A DNA stretch of 64,000 nucleotides, taken from positions 1,674,001-1,738,000 of the forward strand of contig NC_004917.1 of NCBI RefSeq assembly GCF_000007905.1, in the 5' to 3' direction. The stretch's first letter is position 1, and the number at the start of each line of letters is the position of its first letter. The stretch is from Helicobacter hepaticus ATCC 51449 (GTDB lineage Bacteria; Campylobacterota; Campylobacteria; Campylobacterales; Helicobacteraceae). Under the pieces are notes generated by a model, which was given only the letters and a program-made list of their open reading frames with translations, searched no databases and had not been told where the DNA came from. Of this stretch, positions 36,683 to 44,739 are shown in pieces. The position numbers and the translations under genes were made by a program.

Positions 36683-37123
36683 ATGAAAGTCAATATAAAA
36701 AAAGTTTGGTTTTTAGGAATAGTATTTGGCATTCAAGTTTATGCATTAGAACATAGCCACCCTAAAGTCCCTTGTGTGCCTCAAGATGAGGTTACCAAAC
36801 ATTATAGTGCTATACAAAGTAAATCTGTTCCTGAGTGTTTGGATTTATTTAACAATAAAGTAAAGTTGGGTAGTCATTGTGTATATAAAAATAAGACATT
36901 AGATGATGTGTATAATTCATTAAGAAAAAAACATTCGTTTTTGCCTCAAAAAATATCCACACAAAGTATTTTAGAGCAAAGACACGCTGCAGAGATAGAA
37001 TTGCCTTCAGAAAATCAAGTTTTAATTTTACTCTCCTTTGATACAGATAAGGCGCATCATCTTATCACTTATGATGAGAACAATAACACTACGATACATA
37101 CTACTTGCTTTGTTATGCCTTGA
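36683..37123 (+). CDS. Secreted protein, unknown function
   Basis: 146 residues with a signal peptide (MKVNIKKVWFLGIVFGIQVYA) and four mature cysteines, three of which cluster in residues 32-75, so disulfides are likely. A good ribosome binding site (aaggaggagaag) precedes the ATG. No family recognised. It begins 27 bases after magIII and is followed by a frameshifted short secreted-peptide gene. Confidence 0.7.
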   Translation: MKVNIKKVWFLGIVFGIQVYALEHSHPKVPCVPQDEVTKHYSAIQSKSVPECLDLFNNKVKLGSHCVYKNKTLDDVYNSLRKKHSFLPQKISTQSILEQRHAAEIELPSENQVLILLSFDTDKAHHLITYDENNNTTIHTTCFVMP

Positions 37124-37184
37124 TGTGATAGTCATAAGAATGATTTTTGTAGTATATCAAAGTAGTGTTTCTAAGGAGACGACA

Positions 37185-37333
37185 ATGAAGAAATTTTTTT
37201 ATTGTTTGTGGTATTAGAGCTTTGTGGAGTAAATCTTCTATTTGCATTAAATATAGAAACTCATTTGATGTATTTTACGCCACAAGATTCAAAAAGTTTT
37301 ATGTTCTATAATGACAAGCAGTATTATAATTGA
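37185..37333 (+). pseudogene. Frameshifted short secreted peptide gene (T7 tract)
   Basis: ATG 37185 follows an excellent site (AAGGAGACGACA) but the frame stops after MKKFFYCLWY. A run of seven T at 37194-37200 precedes the break. With eight T the gene would read MKKFF, then LLFVVLELCGVNLLFA and continue to the stop at 37333, giving about 49 residues with a normal signal peptide. So it is either a decayed gene or a slip-controlled one currently out of frame. Confidence 0.55.
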
Positions 37334-37411
37334 TAATGTTTTTATTTTTAAGTGATATTTAAATCTTTATTTACTAGTATATAAGGCTATGCAAAAACTT
37401 AGGAGGTTGCT

Positions 37412-37690
37412 ATGCAAAGATTTTCTAGTATTGTGGTGGTTTTAAGTCTATGTGTCGCTACTCTTAGTGCGGCTAAACCTCAAAAAGAACTTACAAATGC
37501 TGATAAAGCATTGCTTTTTGGGAATACAGAAGTGAATGTCGTTGCTTTAAGTGATGAGGAAATGAAAAATACAACAGGAGAATTTTGGCTTACTGCAATA
37601 GGCATTACAGGGGTTACTTGGGGACTTAATTGTCTTTTAAATAAGAACTGCAAGGATGTTAGTTTTACAAGCCCACCTATAAATTGGTAA
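37412..37690 (+). CDS. Small secreted protein with a bacteriocin-like processing motif
   Basis: 92 residues: a Sec-type signal (MQRFSSIVVVLSLCVATLSAA), then KPQKELTNADKALLFGN, then VVALSDEEMKNTTGEFWLTAIG, then a short hydrophobic C-terminal part with two cysteines (CLLNKNC). The LSDEEMKNTTGE stretch resembles the leader of small peptides processed by bacteriocin-type export (LSxEEM.xTxG), but there is no GG pair and no peptidase-transporter gene nearby. Site aggaggttgct precedes the ATG. Function unknown; followed after 6 bases by an OMP gene. Confidence 0.65.
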   Translation: MQRFSSIVVVLSLCVATLSAAKPQKELTNADKALLFGNTEVNVVALSDEEMKNTTGEFWLTAIGITGVTWGLNCLLNKNCKDVSFTSPPINW

Positions 37691-37696
37691 TTGTAA

Positions 37697-38500
37697 ATGC
37701 TTTATAGAATCTTCGCTCTTTTGTGCCTTACACTTTGCGCACTTAGGGCGGAGTATAGCTGTGATGAATTTAAATGCACAGATTATAAAATCGGGCTTGG
37801 TGCATTAGCAGGAGTGCATCATACTTCTTTACACGATATGTCAATGCTTGGCGGGACATTCAATGCTCTTTTCTCTCAATATACTGCAAAATATGGCTTG
37901 ATATGGAATGCTACATTTGGGTTACTCAATGCAAATGTAAAAAACGCTCAAAATGCTGTGATAGCCTATAATAAGGATAGATTCAATACCTTTGGTGCGC
38001 ATATAGATAGCACGATATTTTTAAGCAAAAATGTGAAAAATGATGTGCAAAATCCTTTTTTTGTGGGGATTATTCTTGGCGGAAGTGCTTTATTTTTTGA
38101 TGAAAAATATGGTGTGCCAAATACTGCACTTTTTACATTGGGACTTGGGGTATCTGGCTCTTATCTTTTAGAAAATAATCTCGCCTTAGAGTATGGAATC
38201 TCCTATAACTATGGTGTGTATGGACTCTATACTTATCCTGATAGATACACGCCCGATAGGTTTGGTGCTGCTACAAAATGGAGCAAACTAGAGCCAAATA
38301 ATCACCAAATCCGCGCTTTTGTGGGCTTACACAAAAATAAACTCTATGGGCTGTATAGTAAGCTCACTTTTACCCTCACACATTTAGATTCTGCATCTTC
38401 AAGTGTAATAAATCGCTATGGCGTCTCTAGTATCTATCCACAAGCAATGCAAGCAATTTTTGGCTTAGAGTTTGGCTTTGGATTTAATAAATGGCTTTAA
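37697..38500 (+). CDS. Outer membrane beta-barrel protein
   Basis: 267 residues. Signal peptide MLYRIFALLCLTLCALRA, an N-terminal cysteine pair (SCDEFKCTD), amphipathic strands and the C-terminal strand FGLEFGFGFNKWL. LGALAGVHHTSLHDMSMLGGTFNALF is a Helicobacter OMP-like opening. It is probably co-expressed with the small secreted protein before it, as its own ribosome binding site is weak. Confidence 0.78.
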   Translation: MLYRIFALLCLTLCALRAEYSCDEFKCTDYKIGLGALAGVHHTSLHDMSMLGGTFNALFSQYTAKYGLIWNATFGLLNANVKNAQNAVIAYNKDRFNTFGAHIDSTIFLSKNVKNDVQNPFFVGIILGGSALFFDEKYGVPNTALFTLGLGVSGSYLLENNLALEYGISYNYGVYGLYTYPDRYTPDRFGAATKWSKLEPNNHQIRAFVGLHKNKLYGLYSKLTFTLTHLDSASSSVINRYGVSSIYPQAMQAIFGLEFGFGFNKWL

Positions 38501-38523
38501 GTCTTTTTTACATTATATTAGAG

Positions 38524-38529
38524 TAGAAT
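38524..38529 (+). promoter_or_regulatory. -10 box for the fumarase operon
   Basis: TAGAAT 34 bases before the fumarase alpha ATG and 23 bases after the OMP stop. No -35 recognised. Confidence 0.5.
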
Positions 38530-38562
38530 GGTGTGTTTTCAAACAAAAATAAGGAGGAAGTA

Positions 38563-39408
38563 ATGAGAGAAGTGCGATATGAAGATATTAAATCTGCTGT
38601 TGCTAAACTTGCCATTAATGCGTGTTGTATCCAAACGCCCGATATTAAACGCGCCTTTAGTGCTGCAAAGGGAAGTGAAAAGTCTGCATTAGGACAAAAT
38701 ATCCTAGATACGCTCATTGAAAATGGCAAGATTGCGGAAAGCAATATGATGCCTATCTGCCAAGATACAGGTATGACCGTGGTGTTTGTAGAAATCGGGC
38801 AAGATGTGCATATCACAGGAGGCTACCTTGAAGATGCCATTAATGAGGGTATTAAAGAGGGCTATACGAATGGTTATTTGCGTAAATCTGTCGTAGAAGA
38901 GCCACTCTATGAGCGCAAAAATACGACAAATAACTCTCCTGCAGTCATTCATACGCGAATAATCAAGGGCGATAAGTTGCATTTAAAAGTTTGCCCTAAA
39001 GGCTTTGGGAGCGAGAATAAAAGTGTGCTTAAAATGCTTGTCCCAGCCGATGGCATTGAGGGTGTGAAAAAAGTCTTTACCGAAGCGGTGAAACTCGCAG
39101 GTCCCAATGCTTGTCCTCCTATGGTGATTGGCGTAGGTATTGGTGGGACAATGGAAAAAGCAGCAATTTTAGCCAAACAGGCGGCTGTGCGCGAAATAGA
39201 TTCTAAAAATAAAGACCCACGCTATGCCAAGCTCGAAGAAGAATTGCTTGAAATTGCGAATCAAACAGGCGTAGGACCACAAGGATTAGGTGGCACTACG
39301 ACTGCGTTTAAAGTCAATGTGGAATGGTATCCTACACACATTGCGGGGCTTCCTGTGGCAGTAAATATCAACTGCCACGCCGCACGACACGCTGATATTG
39401 AGCTTTAA
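38563..39408 (+). CDS. Class I fumarate hydratase, alpha subunit
   Basis: 281 residues, the two-subunit oxygen-sensitive 4Fe-4S type (TtdA/FumA N-terminal family). Cysteines expected to bind the cluster are in MMPICQDTGM, and GPNACPPMVIGVGIGG is conserved. It interconverts fumarate and malate; the related tartrate dehydratase has the same architecture, so substrate is inferred. ATG 38563 is preceded by AAGGAGGAAG; ATG 38533 is not. H. pylori, as I recall, uses the class II enzyme FumC instead. Confidence 0.92.
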   Translation: MREVRYEDIKSAVAKLAINACCIQTPDIKRAFSAAKGSEKSALGQNILDTLIENGKIAESNMMPICQDTGMTVVFVEIGQDVHITGGYLEDAINEGIKEGYTNGYLRKSVVEEPLYERKNTTNNSPAVIHTRIIKGDKLHLKVCPKGFGSENKSVLKMLVPADGIEGVKKVFTEAVKLAGPNACPPMVIGVGIGGTMEKAAILAKQAAVREIDSKNKDPRYAKLEEELLEIANQTGVGPQGLGGTTTAFKVNVEWYPTHIAGLPVAVNINCHAARHADIEL

Positions 39409-39418
39409 GGAGGAAAAA

Positions 39419-39976
39419 ATGGGAGAGCCAAAAAAAATCACTGCACCTATAAGTAAAGAAGTGGCAAAAAGCCTCAAAGCAGGGGAGAGTGTGCTAATCT
39501 CTGGCACAATTTTATGCGCTCGTGATGCAGCACATAAAGCTTTAACTGAAGCGTTAGCACGTGGAGAAAAGCTCCCTGTAGATTTGAGCGGTGAGACGAT
39601 TTATTATCTAGGACCTACTCCTGCAAAGCCGGGCAATGCGATAGGTAGCGCAGGTCCTACGACAAGCGGGAGAATGGATAAATATACGCCGACAATCATT
39701 GAGCAAGGCATTCACGGAATGATCGGTAAAGGCTATCGCAGCAAAGAAGTCATAGATTCTATGGTTAAGCACGGCGTTGTATATATGGTGGCTGTGGGTG
39801 GTGCGGCAGCACTCATTTCAAAATGTATCACTAAATATGAAGTCTTAGCTTATCCTGAGTTAGGACCTGAAGCGGTTGCACGACTTACAATAGAAAACTT
39901 CCCTGCGATTGTGGCTATTGATGCGTCAGGCAATAATTACTACGAAGTTGGACAAGCTCCTTATAAGAAAATTTAG
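39419..39976 (+). CDS. Class I fumarate hydratase, beta subunit
   Basis: 185 residues of the TtdB/FumA C-terminal family (KAGESVLISGTILCARDAAHKAL, YLGPTPAKPGNAIGSAGPTTSGRMD). It pairs with the alpha subunit encoded 10 bases upstream to form the active enzyme. ATG 39419 follows AAGGAGGAAAAA. Confidence 0.93.
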   Translation: MGEPKKITAPISKEVAKSLKAGESVLISGTILCARDAAHKALTEALARGEKLPVDLSGETIYYLGPTPAKPGNAIGSAGPTTSGRMDKYTPTIIEQGIHGMIGKGYRSKEVIDSMVKHGVVYMVAVGGAAALISKCITKYEVLAYPELGPEAVARLTIENFPAIVAIDASGNNYYEVGQAPYKKI

Positions 39977-39986
39977 TATTTTGTAT

Positions 39987-40012
39987 CTTAATAGATTCTC
40001 AAATCTATTAAG
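39987..40012 (+). terminator. Hairpin after the fumarase genes
   Basis: Perfect 11-base stem CTTAATAGATT / AATCTATTAAG around the loop CTCA, ten bases after the beta-subunit stop, followed by ATTTATGTT. GC-poor, but its position favours a terminator. Confidence 0.5.
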
Positions 40013-40065
40013 ATTTATGTTCAATAACAAACTCCGAAATAAATATAATGTGAATGGGGGAATAA

Positions 40066-41099
40066 TGTTTTTATATCTAGATTAAAGAGAAAGATACGAC
40101 AGGTATTTGTTCATTTTGATACAACCCAAACAGAAATGCAAATACTAAACTTAAGGCATTTTATCGTGCCAAATCCCAATGCACAAATACAACAGAATCA
40201 TTTTTTGCTTTTTAACTTTGCAAAACATTTGTCGCAATTTGGCGGGAATAATCTTGGTGATTATATTCAAACTATTGCAACAAAAAATGCCATCACTCAT
40301 TACTTTCCAAATGCACAATATTCTTTTATAGATAGGGATTCTCTTGTGAGTTATTCTTCGAGGGGGGGGGTTCACTCGTTGTTATGCAGGGTTGGTTTGC
40401 ACATTCAATTCATTGTATTCCAAATAATGAGACTTTAAGCGTTTTTGTAGGCACACATTTTGCCACTTCATTTCATAAATTTTTGCAATATTTTATCAGT
40501 TATTATCCTTGGTATTTTGAAAACAAAGAAATCGGTTGTCGGGATTTATATACATTGGAGTTTTGTCAAAAACTTGGTATAAAATCCTATTTTTCACGTT
40601 GTTTGACTCTTACACTTCCTAAACGAGAGGCAAGTGTAGAACAAAATAAGGTTTTTTTGGTTGGTGTTAGTAAGGCGATTTATAAATATATCCCAGGGTT
40701 GTGCCTGAAGAGAGGTTAGATTGGCAAAGTAGCTATGAAAGAAGTAAATCTTTGATTGAGACTTATAAAAATCAAGCAAAACTCATCATCACTTGTGCGC
40801 TGCATTGTGCCGCTCCTTGTGTAGCTATGGGAATACCCGTGGTTTTAATTGCCTTAGAAGAAGAGAATCTTAATCGTTTTTCTGCTGTGAGCGGGATTTT
40901 GAGAATTTGGACGAAAAAAGAGCTAAAAAATGGACAAGTAGATTTTAATCCAAATGTATTAGATATAGAATCTCTCAAGAAAGATATGTTAGAAAATTTG
41001 TATTTAAGCATTCAAAAGGCAATGGGTGAGGTAATAGATGAAGTGCGATTAGAACAAATACGACAAAGAATTGCAGAATTTAAAGTGCCTTTTATGTGA
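40066..41099 (+). pseudogene. Polysaccharide pyruvyl transferase gene, multiply frameshifted (G9 tract)
   Basis: Three fragments in three frames read as one protein of about 340 residues. Part 1 runs from 40082 (first in-frame ATG 40136) to the G tract: NLGDYIQTIATKNAITHYFP is the typical family opening. Part 2 (to about 40695) includes MQGWFAHSIHCIPNNETLSVFVGTH; part 3 (40690-41099) includes QAKLIITCALHCAAPCVAMGIPVVLI, the conserved C-terminal glycosyltransferase-like block. Part 1 and part 2 join if the nine G at 40362-40370 become ten. A second break near 40690-40698 (CCAGGG) needs one extra base. An ATG with a strong site (GGGGGAATA) at 40066 is also out of frame with part 1. The gene is therefore silent now, probably permanently. 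Confidence 0.8.
40362..40370. repeat. Poly-G tract of 9 in the pyruvyl transferase gene
   Basis: Nine G. At ten the two halves on either side would read through as SRGGGSLVVMQGWF, so the tract is at an OFF length. Confidence 0.85.
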
Positions 41100-43001
41100 T
41101 TACATCTCCCAAGTTGCAAAAGCTTTTTTAACAACTTCAATCACACTATCCATACCTCCTGCAAGCGAGAAAAGCCAATATTTATGCGCATAAATGAGTT
41201 CAGCTTGTTTAATAAGCTTTGCTTCCTCATTGTTAGCTGGCATTACAAGTATGCGAGCGATGTCCATTTCTTGATGAAAAATATAAGATTGAAGTGCGTC
41301 CATAAAGCATTCACGGAATCTCCGCTTATCAAAAAGCTCTTTTACTTCTTGGATTCTATTTATACACTTTTGTAATTCTTCACTTTTAAGCTCTTCTAAA
41401 CGCTTTTCTTTATTGAGAAGCTCAAAACGTTCGGTAAGTGCTGCTACTTCTAAAAATACTTCTTCAACAAATGCTTTATCCTTAAGCCCTAAATCAATCC
41501 ACTCGCGAGTTTTTTGCTTTATTTTAGCTAGATTTGCTTCATAAGCTTCAGATGTGGGCAAAGTGAGTGTGATAGGGAATTTTTTATGTGAAGTATTAAT
41601 GAGTTTGATAGCTTCAGGGAAAGGCATTTCTTTTGTCCCGTGTATGCGAGCACCTCCCTCTGTAGCATTGATTACCTCAATAGGATAAGGAGTGTTGGCA
41701 ATATCGCGTTCATAAAATGTTAAAAATAGCTTCCATATTTTTGTGGATTCTATCATACCGCCGCCACCATATTTTTCTACCATAATTTTTTGTCCCTTTT
41801 GTTCCATTTCTTCGGGATTGATTTCGTGTGTGCCATATACGGCGTTTTTAGCGTGAGATGTGCCATCTTCGCCAAATGCTAGGTCTTGTCCAATGATAAT
41901 ACAACGTTTAAAGCGCGAATGCACTACAAGCTCATAAGCCATATTTGCAGCACTCATACCGATGCCCAAATAGCCATATTCTGGAATCTCAAAGTAGTTT
42001 GTATATCCAAAAGGACGCAAAGAATATTGCACCACATTACCTTTAAGTGCATTTTTAAGACGATTATGCACAATGGAAGTGATTGCAAATATAACGTCTT
42101 TGTGTGCCCATTTAGGAGTGTCTTCATAGAATTTTGCTGTGAGTTCTACACGTTCAAGTGAAAAAACAATATCGGGTTTAATACCCTCTTTTGCAAGGAT
42201 TGGGAAAGATGCGTCAATACAAAAGATTGTAGCATAATCTTGGATTTGCTTTAAATATGGAATCTGCTTGCTTAAACTTGGACCTGTGGCGACAATAATG
42301 GCTGTATCTCTTCCTTTAATTTGTGCGAGTAAATCAAGCAAAGTGGGCGATTTAATTACATCGGGGAGATTTTGTATGTGATGTGAAATGCCAATGATAG
42401 AATCTCGGCTGTCATTACCTACGCTAATTACACTATGTTCAATAGAGCGGATAAAAAATTGATTAATTTTGATATAAAGCTCTGAATAAATCTCATAATA
42501 GGAATTAAAAAGATGTAAATCATAGACTTTTGAGTAAATTTTTGCATCACGATTACTTGCAAAAAGTATATCAATGCTCGTAGAATCGCAACTTTTAGCG
42601 TCAATAAAAATAAGCCGTTTTTCTAAGATTTCTTTAGAAAAATCCATAAAATGTAGCACAATAAAGAGTAATTCTATTTCAGGTTCAAGCACAATGATAC
42701 GTTTTAAAAAATCATTTTGCAAAAGGACTTTATAAAACACCCCATTGCCTATGCCAAAAAAATACAAATAAGGATAATGTGAATATTTTGCAAATGATTC
42801 AATTTTAGCATTTGTTTCTTCAAGCGGGTTACCTTGAAAGAGTGGAGTATTTGAGCGTTTGTCAATAATATTAATATTAAGAGGGTCGTTTCCTTGATAA
42901 ACTTCAAAGTCCTGGTTAGGTTCAAACTCGTTCAATCTAAGTGCGAGGGCAGGAGAGCGAATTGCCAACGCAGAGAGATTGAGACTAAAAAAATCCTGCA
43001 T
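41100..43001 (-). CDS. Motility accessory factor (Maf) glycosyltransferase-like protein
   Basis: 633 residues. The central domain GRDTAIIVATGPSLSKQIPYLKQIQDYATIFCIDASFPIL is the DUF115/Maf signature. Maf proteins add nonulosonic acids (pseudaminic or legionaminic) to flagellin in Campylobacter and Helicobacter. The gene is next to flaB, as in H. pylori, and is transcribed in the same direction, 31 bases after it. Its stop codon abuts the stop of the convergent pyruvyl transferase remnant. Confidence 0.9.
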   Translation of the reverse strand: MQDFFSLNLSALAIRSPALALRLNEFEPNQDFEVYQGNDPLNINIIDKRSNTPLFQGNPLEETNAKIESFAKYSHYPYLYFFGIGNGVFYKVLLQNDFLKRIIVLEPEIELLFIVLHFMDFSKEILEKRLIFIDAKSCDSTSIDILFASNRDAKIYSKVYDLHLFNSYYEIYSELYIKINQFFIRSIEHSVISVGNDSRDSIIGISHHIQNLPDVIKSPTLLDLLAQIKGRDTAIIVATGPSLSKQIPYLKQIQDYATIFCIDASFPILAKEGIKPDIVFSLERVELTAKFYEDTPKWAHKDVIFAITSIVHNRLKNALKGNVVQYSLRPFGYTNYFEIPEYGYLGIGMSAANMAYELVVHSRFKRCIIIGQDLAFGEDGTSHAKNAVYGTHEINPEEMEQKGQKIMVEKYGGGGMIESTKIWKLFLTFYERDIANTPYPIEVINATEGGARIHGTKEMPFPEAIKLINTSHKKFPITLTLPTSEAYEANLAKIKQKTREWIDLGLKDKAFVEEVFLEVAALTERFELLNKEKRLEELKSEELQKCINRIQEVKELFDKRRFRECFMDALQSYIFHQEMDIARILVMPANNEEAKLIKQAELIYAHKYWLFSLAGGMDSVIEVVKKAFATWEM

Positions 43002-43032
43002 AAAGTGTATTTATAATAGTTATGCTACTTGA

Positions 43033-44577
43033 CTACTGAAGAAGTCTAAGTACATTTTGTTGCACAGCATTAGCTTGTGCCATTGCAAAGTTACCGCTTT
43101 GAGCCAAAACATTATGTTTAGAGAATGTTGCAGATTCTGATGCAAAATCCACATCTCTAATATTTGATTCTGCAGCTTTAACATTAACTTGTGTAACAGA
43201 GACGTTGTTAATAGTTGAAACAAGTTGAATCTGTGCTGAACCAATATCTGCACGGAGTTTATCAAGCTGGGCACGTGCAGATTCTGCCATATCCATAACT
43301 ACCATTGCACCTTTAAGGCTTGTAACCCCAGCTCCGATACCATCAAAATGGAGATTAGCTTGAGCGACATTCGCATTTGCTCCACAAGCTGAAGCGACAT
43401 TTGCATCCATTTCTCCACGTATATAGCGGAGATTTGCGGTAAATTCGGCAATACCTTGCGCAGAATGGAATCCTATATGGCTATAATTTACTCCGCTCAC
43501 AATAATATCTCTTGCATCTGTTCTAATAAGCGTTAAGCGCCCAACAATAGCGTGATCTGTTCCAGAGATACCAGCGAAATTTCCTCCACCAAATATTTTT
43601 CCACTATCGCCTTGAGTGCGGATACAAATCGCTCGCCCATCAAGGCTACGCACATTCATACGCCCTGTAATATCAGTAAAAGCTTCACAACCCGTGCGTT
43701 CTTTAATAGAATTAATGGCATTAAGTAAGCGTCCATCAGAATCATTTTTGCGAATATCGTGAATATTTCCGATTGTTACACCATTGATAACTAGCTCACG
43801 AATAGTGCCAGAGAGCACAGGCACATCACCTGTTGCCATTACGTTCCACGCAGCACGCACACCTAGTGTATCAGAATATTTATTGATAACTTCAGTTAAA
43901 ACACCTATACCTGTTCCTGCAGATGTAGAAATTTTAACGGTTTCAGTTTCAAAATCGTGCTTTCCATCAACTTGGCGGAACTTTAACATTACTTCAGTAA
44001 GATTTGATGCTGCACCAGAAGCAAGCATACCAATCCCTCCAAATGATCCACTTTCTAAGCGCACGTGTCCAATTTTATCTGAACTTGTAGGACCGATAGA
44101 GGCTTTAACAGTTGTATTTGAATATGCACCAATTTGAAACTCTTTATTTGAAAATGCACCAGAGAGCATTTGTTGCCCGTTATAGCTTGTAGTATTTGCA
44201 ATATTATCAAGCTCCTCTAAAAGGCGAATAATATCACTTTGAAGCGCTTTTCTTGTTTCGTTACTTTGTCCATCTTGTGCTGCTTGAATAGCTTTGGTTT
44301 TAATGGTATCTAGAATCTTTAGCTGCTCGTCCATTGCTTTATCTGCAACTTGTATCATACCGATAGCATCATTTGCATTTCGGACTGCTTGTCCTAAGCT
44401 TTCACTTTGACTTCTTAAGCTATCAGCAATCGCCATACCTGAAGCATCATCAGCTGCTTTATTTAAGCGTAAGCCAGAACTTAACTTCTCAAGTGAGTTA
44501 TGCAGACTTCTATTGTTTTGCACACCGATAGTGTGAGCAGTAAGGGCGGAGATGTTTGTGTTTATCCTAAAACTCAT
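43033..44577 (-). CDS. flaB: Minor flagellin FlaB
   Basis: 514 residues. Conserved N-terminal D0/D1 ([22 protein letters not shown]...[29 protein letters not shown]) and C-terminal D1/D0 ([21 protein letters not shown]...ILRLLQ-like NVLRLLQ end); the variable middle carries the sites for O-glycosylation. The MSFRINTN opening separates FlaB from FlaA (MAFQVNTN) in Helicobacter. Exported by the flagellar type III system to the hook-proximal filament. A sigma54 promoter lies 43 bases upstream. Normal length for Helicobacter flagellins. Confidence 0.97.
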   Translation of the reverse strand: MSFRINTNISALTAHTIGVQNNRSLHNSLEKLSSGLRLNKAADDASGMAIADSLRSQSESLGQAVRNANDAIGMIQVADKAMDEQLKILDTIKTKAIQAAQDGQSNETRKALQSDIIRLLEELDNIANTTSYNGQQMLSGAFSNKEFQIGAYSNTTVKASIGPTSSDKIGHVRLESGSFGGIGMLASGAASNLTEVMLKFRQVDGKHDFETETVKISTSAGTGIGVLTEVINKYSDTLGVRAAWNVMATGDVPVLSGTIRELVINGVTIGNIHDIRKNDSDGRLLNAINSIKERTGCEAFTDITGRMNVRSLDGRAICIRTQGDSGKIFGGGNFAGISGTDHAIVGRLTLIRTDARDIIVSGVNYSHIGFHSAQGIAEFTANLRYIRGEMDANVASACGANANVAQANLHFDGIGAGVTSLKGAMVVMDMAESARAQLDKLRADIGSAQIQLVSTINNVSVTQVNVKAAESNIRDVDFASESATFSKHNVLAQSGNFAMAQANAVQQNVLRLLQ

Positions 44578-44619
44578 TTTGCATCCTTTGCTAAACTTTT
44601 TTTCATTTGTGCCGATTAA

Positions 44620-44634
44620 GCAAAAGATGTTCCA
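44620..44634 (-). promoter_or_regulatory. Sigma54 promoter of flaB
   Basis: On the minus strand TGGAACATCTTTTGC: GG and GC are separated by ten bases, the RpoN -24/-12 pattern (TGGCAC-N5-TTGC). It lies 43 bases before the flaB ATG. Fits the known RpoN/FlgR control of flaB in Helicobacter. An inverted repeat TTTTATGTT/AACATAAAA lies just upstream (about 44639-44660). Confidence 0.85.
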
Positions 44635-44686
44635 TATTTTTTATGTTAAAAAACATAAAATGTGAAATTCTAATGAGAATCTGTGC

Positions 44687-44692
44687 TAAAAT
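44687..44692 (+). promoter_or_regulatory. -10 box for topA
   Basis: TAAAAT in T/A-rich context, 48 bases before the topA ATG and divergent from the flaB promoter. Confidence 0.4.
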
Positions 44693-44739
44693 CCGTTTTT
44701 TATTTCTCATAGAAATTAGGCATTAGGGGAATTTAAGCT

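Noticed and set aside
43784-44137. Open frame antisense to flaB
   Set aside because: Shadow of the flagellin variable region; no ribosome site.
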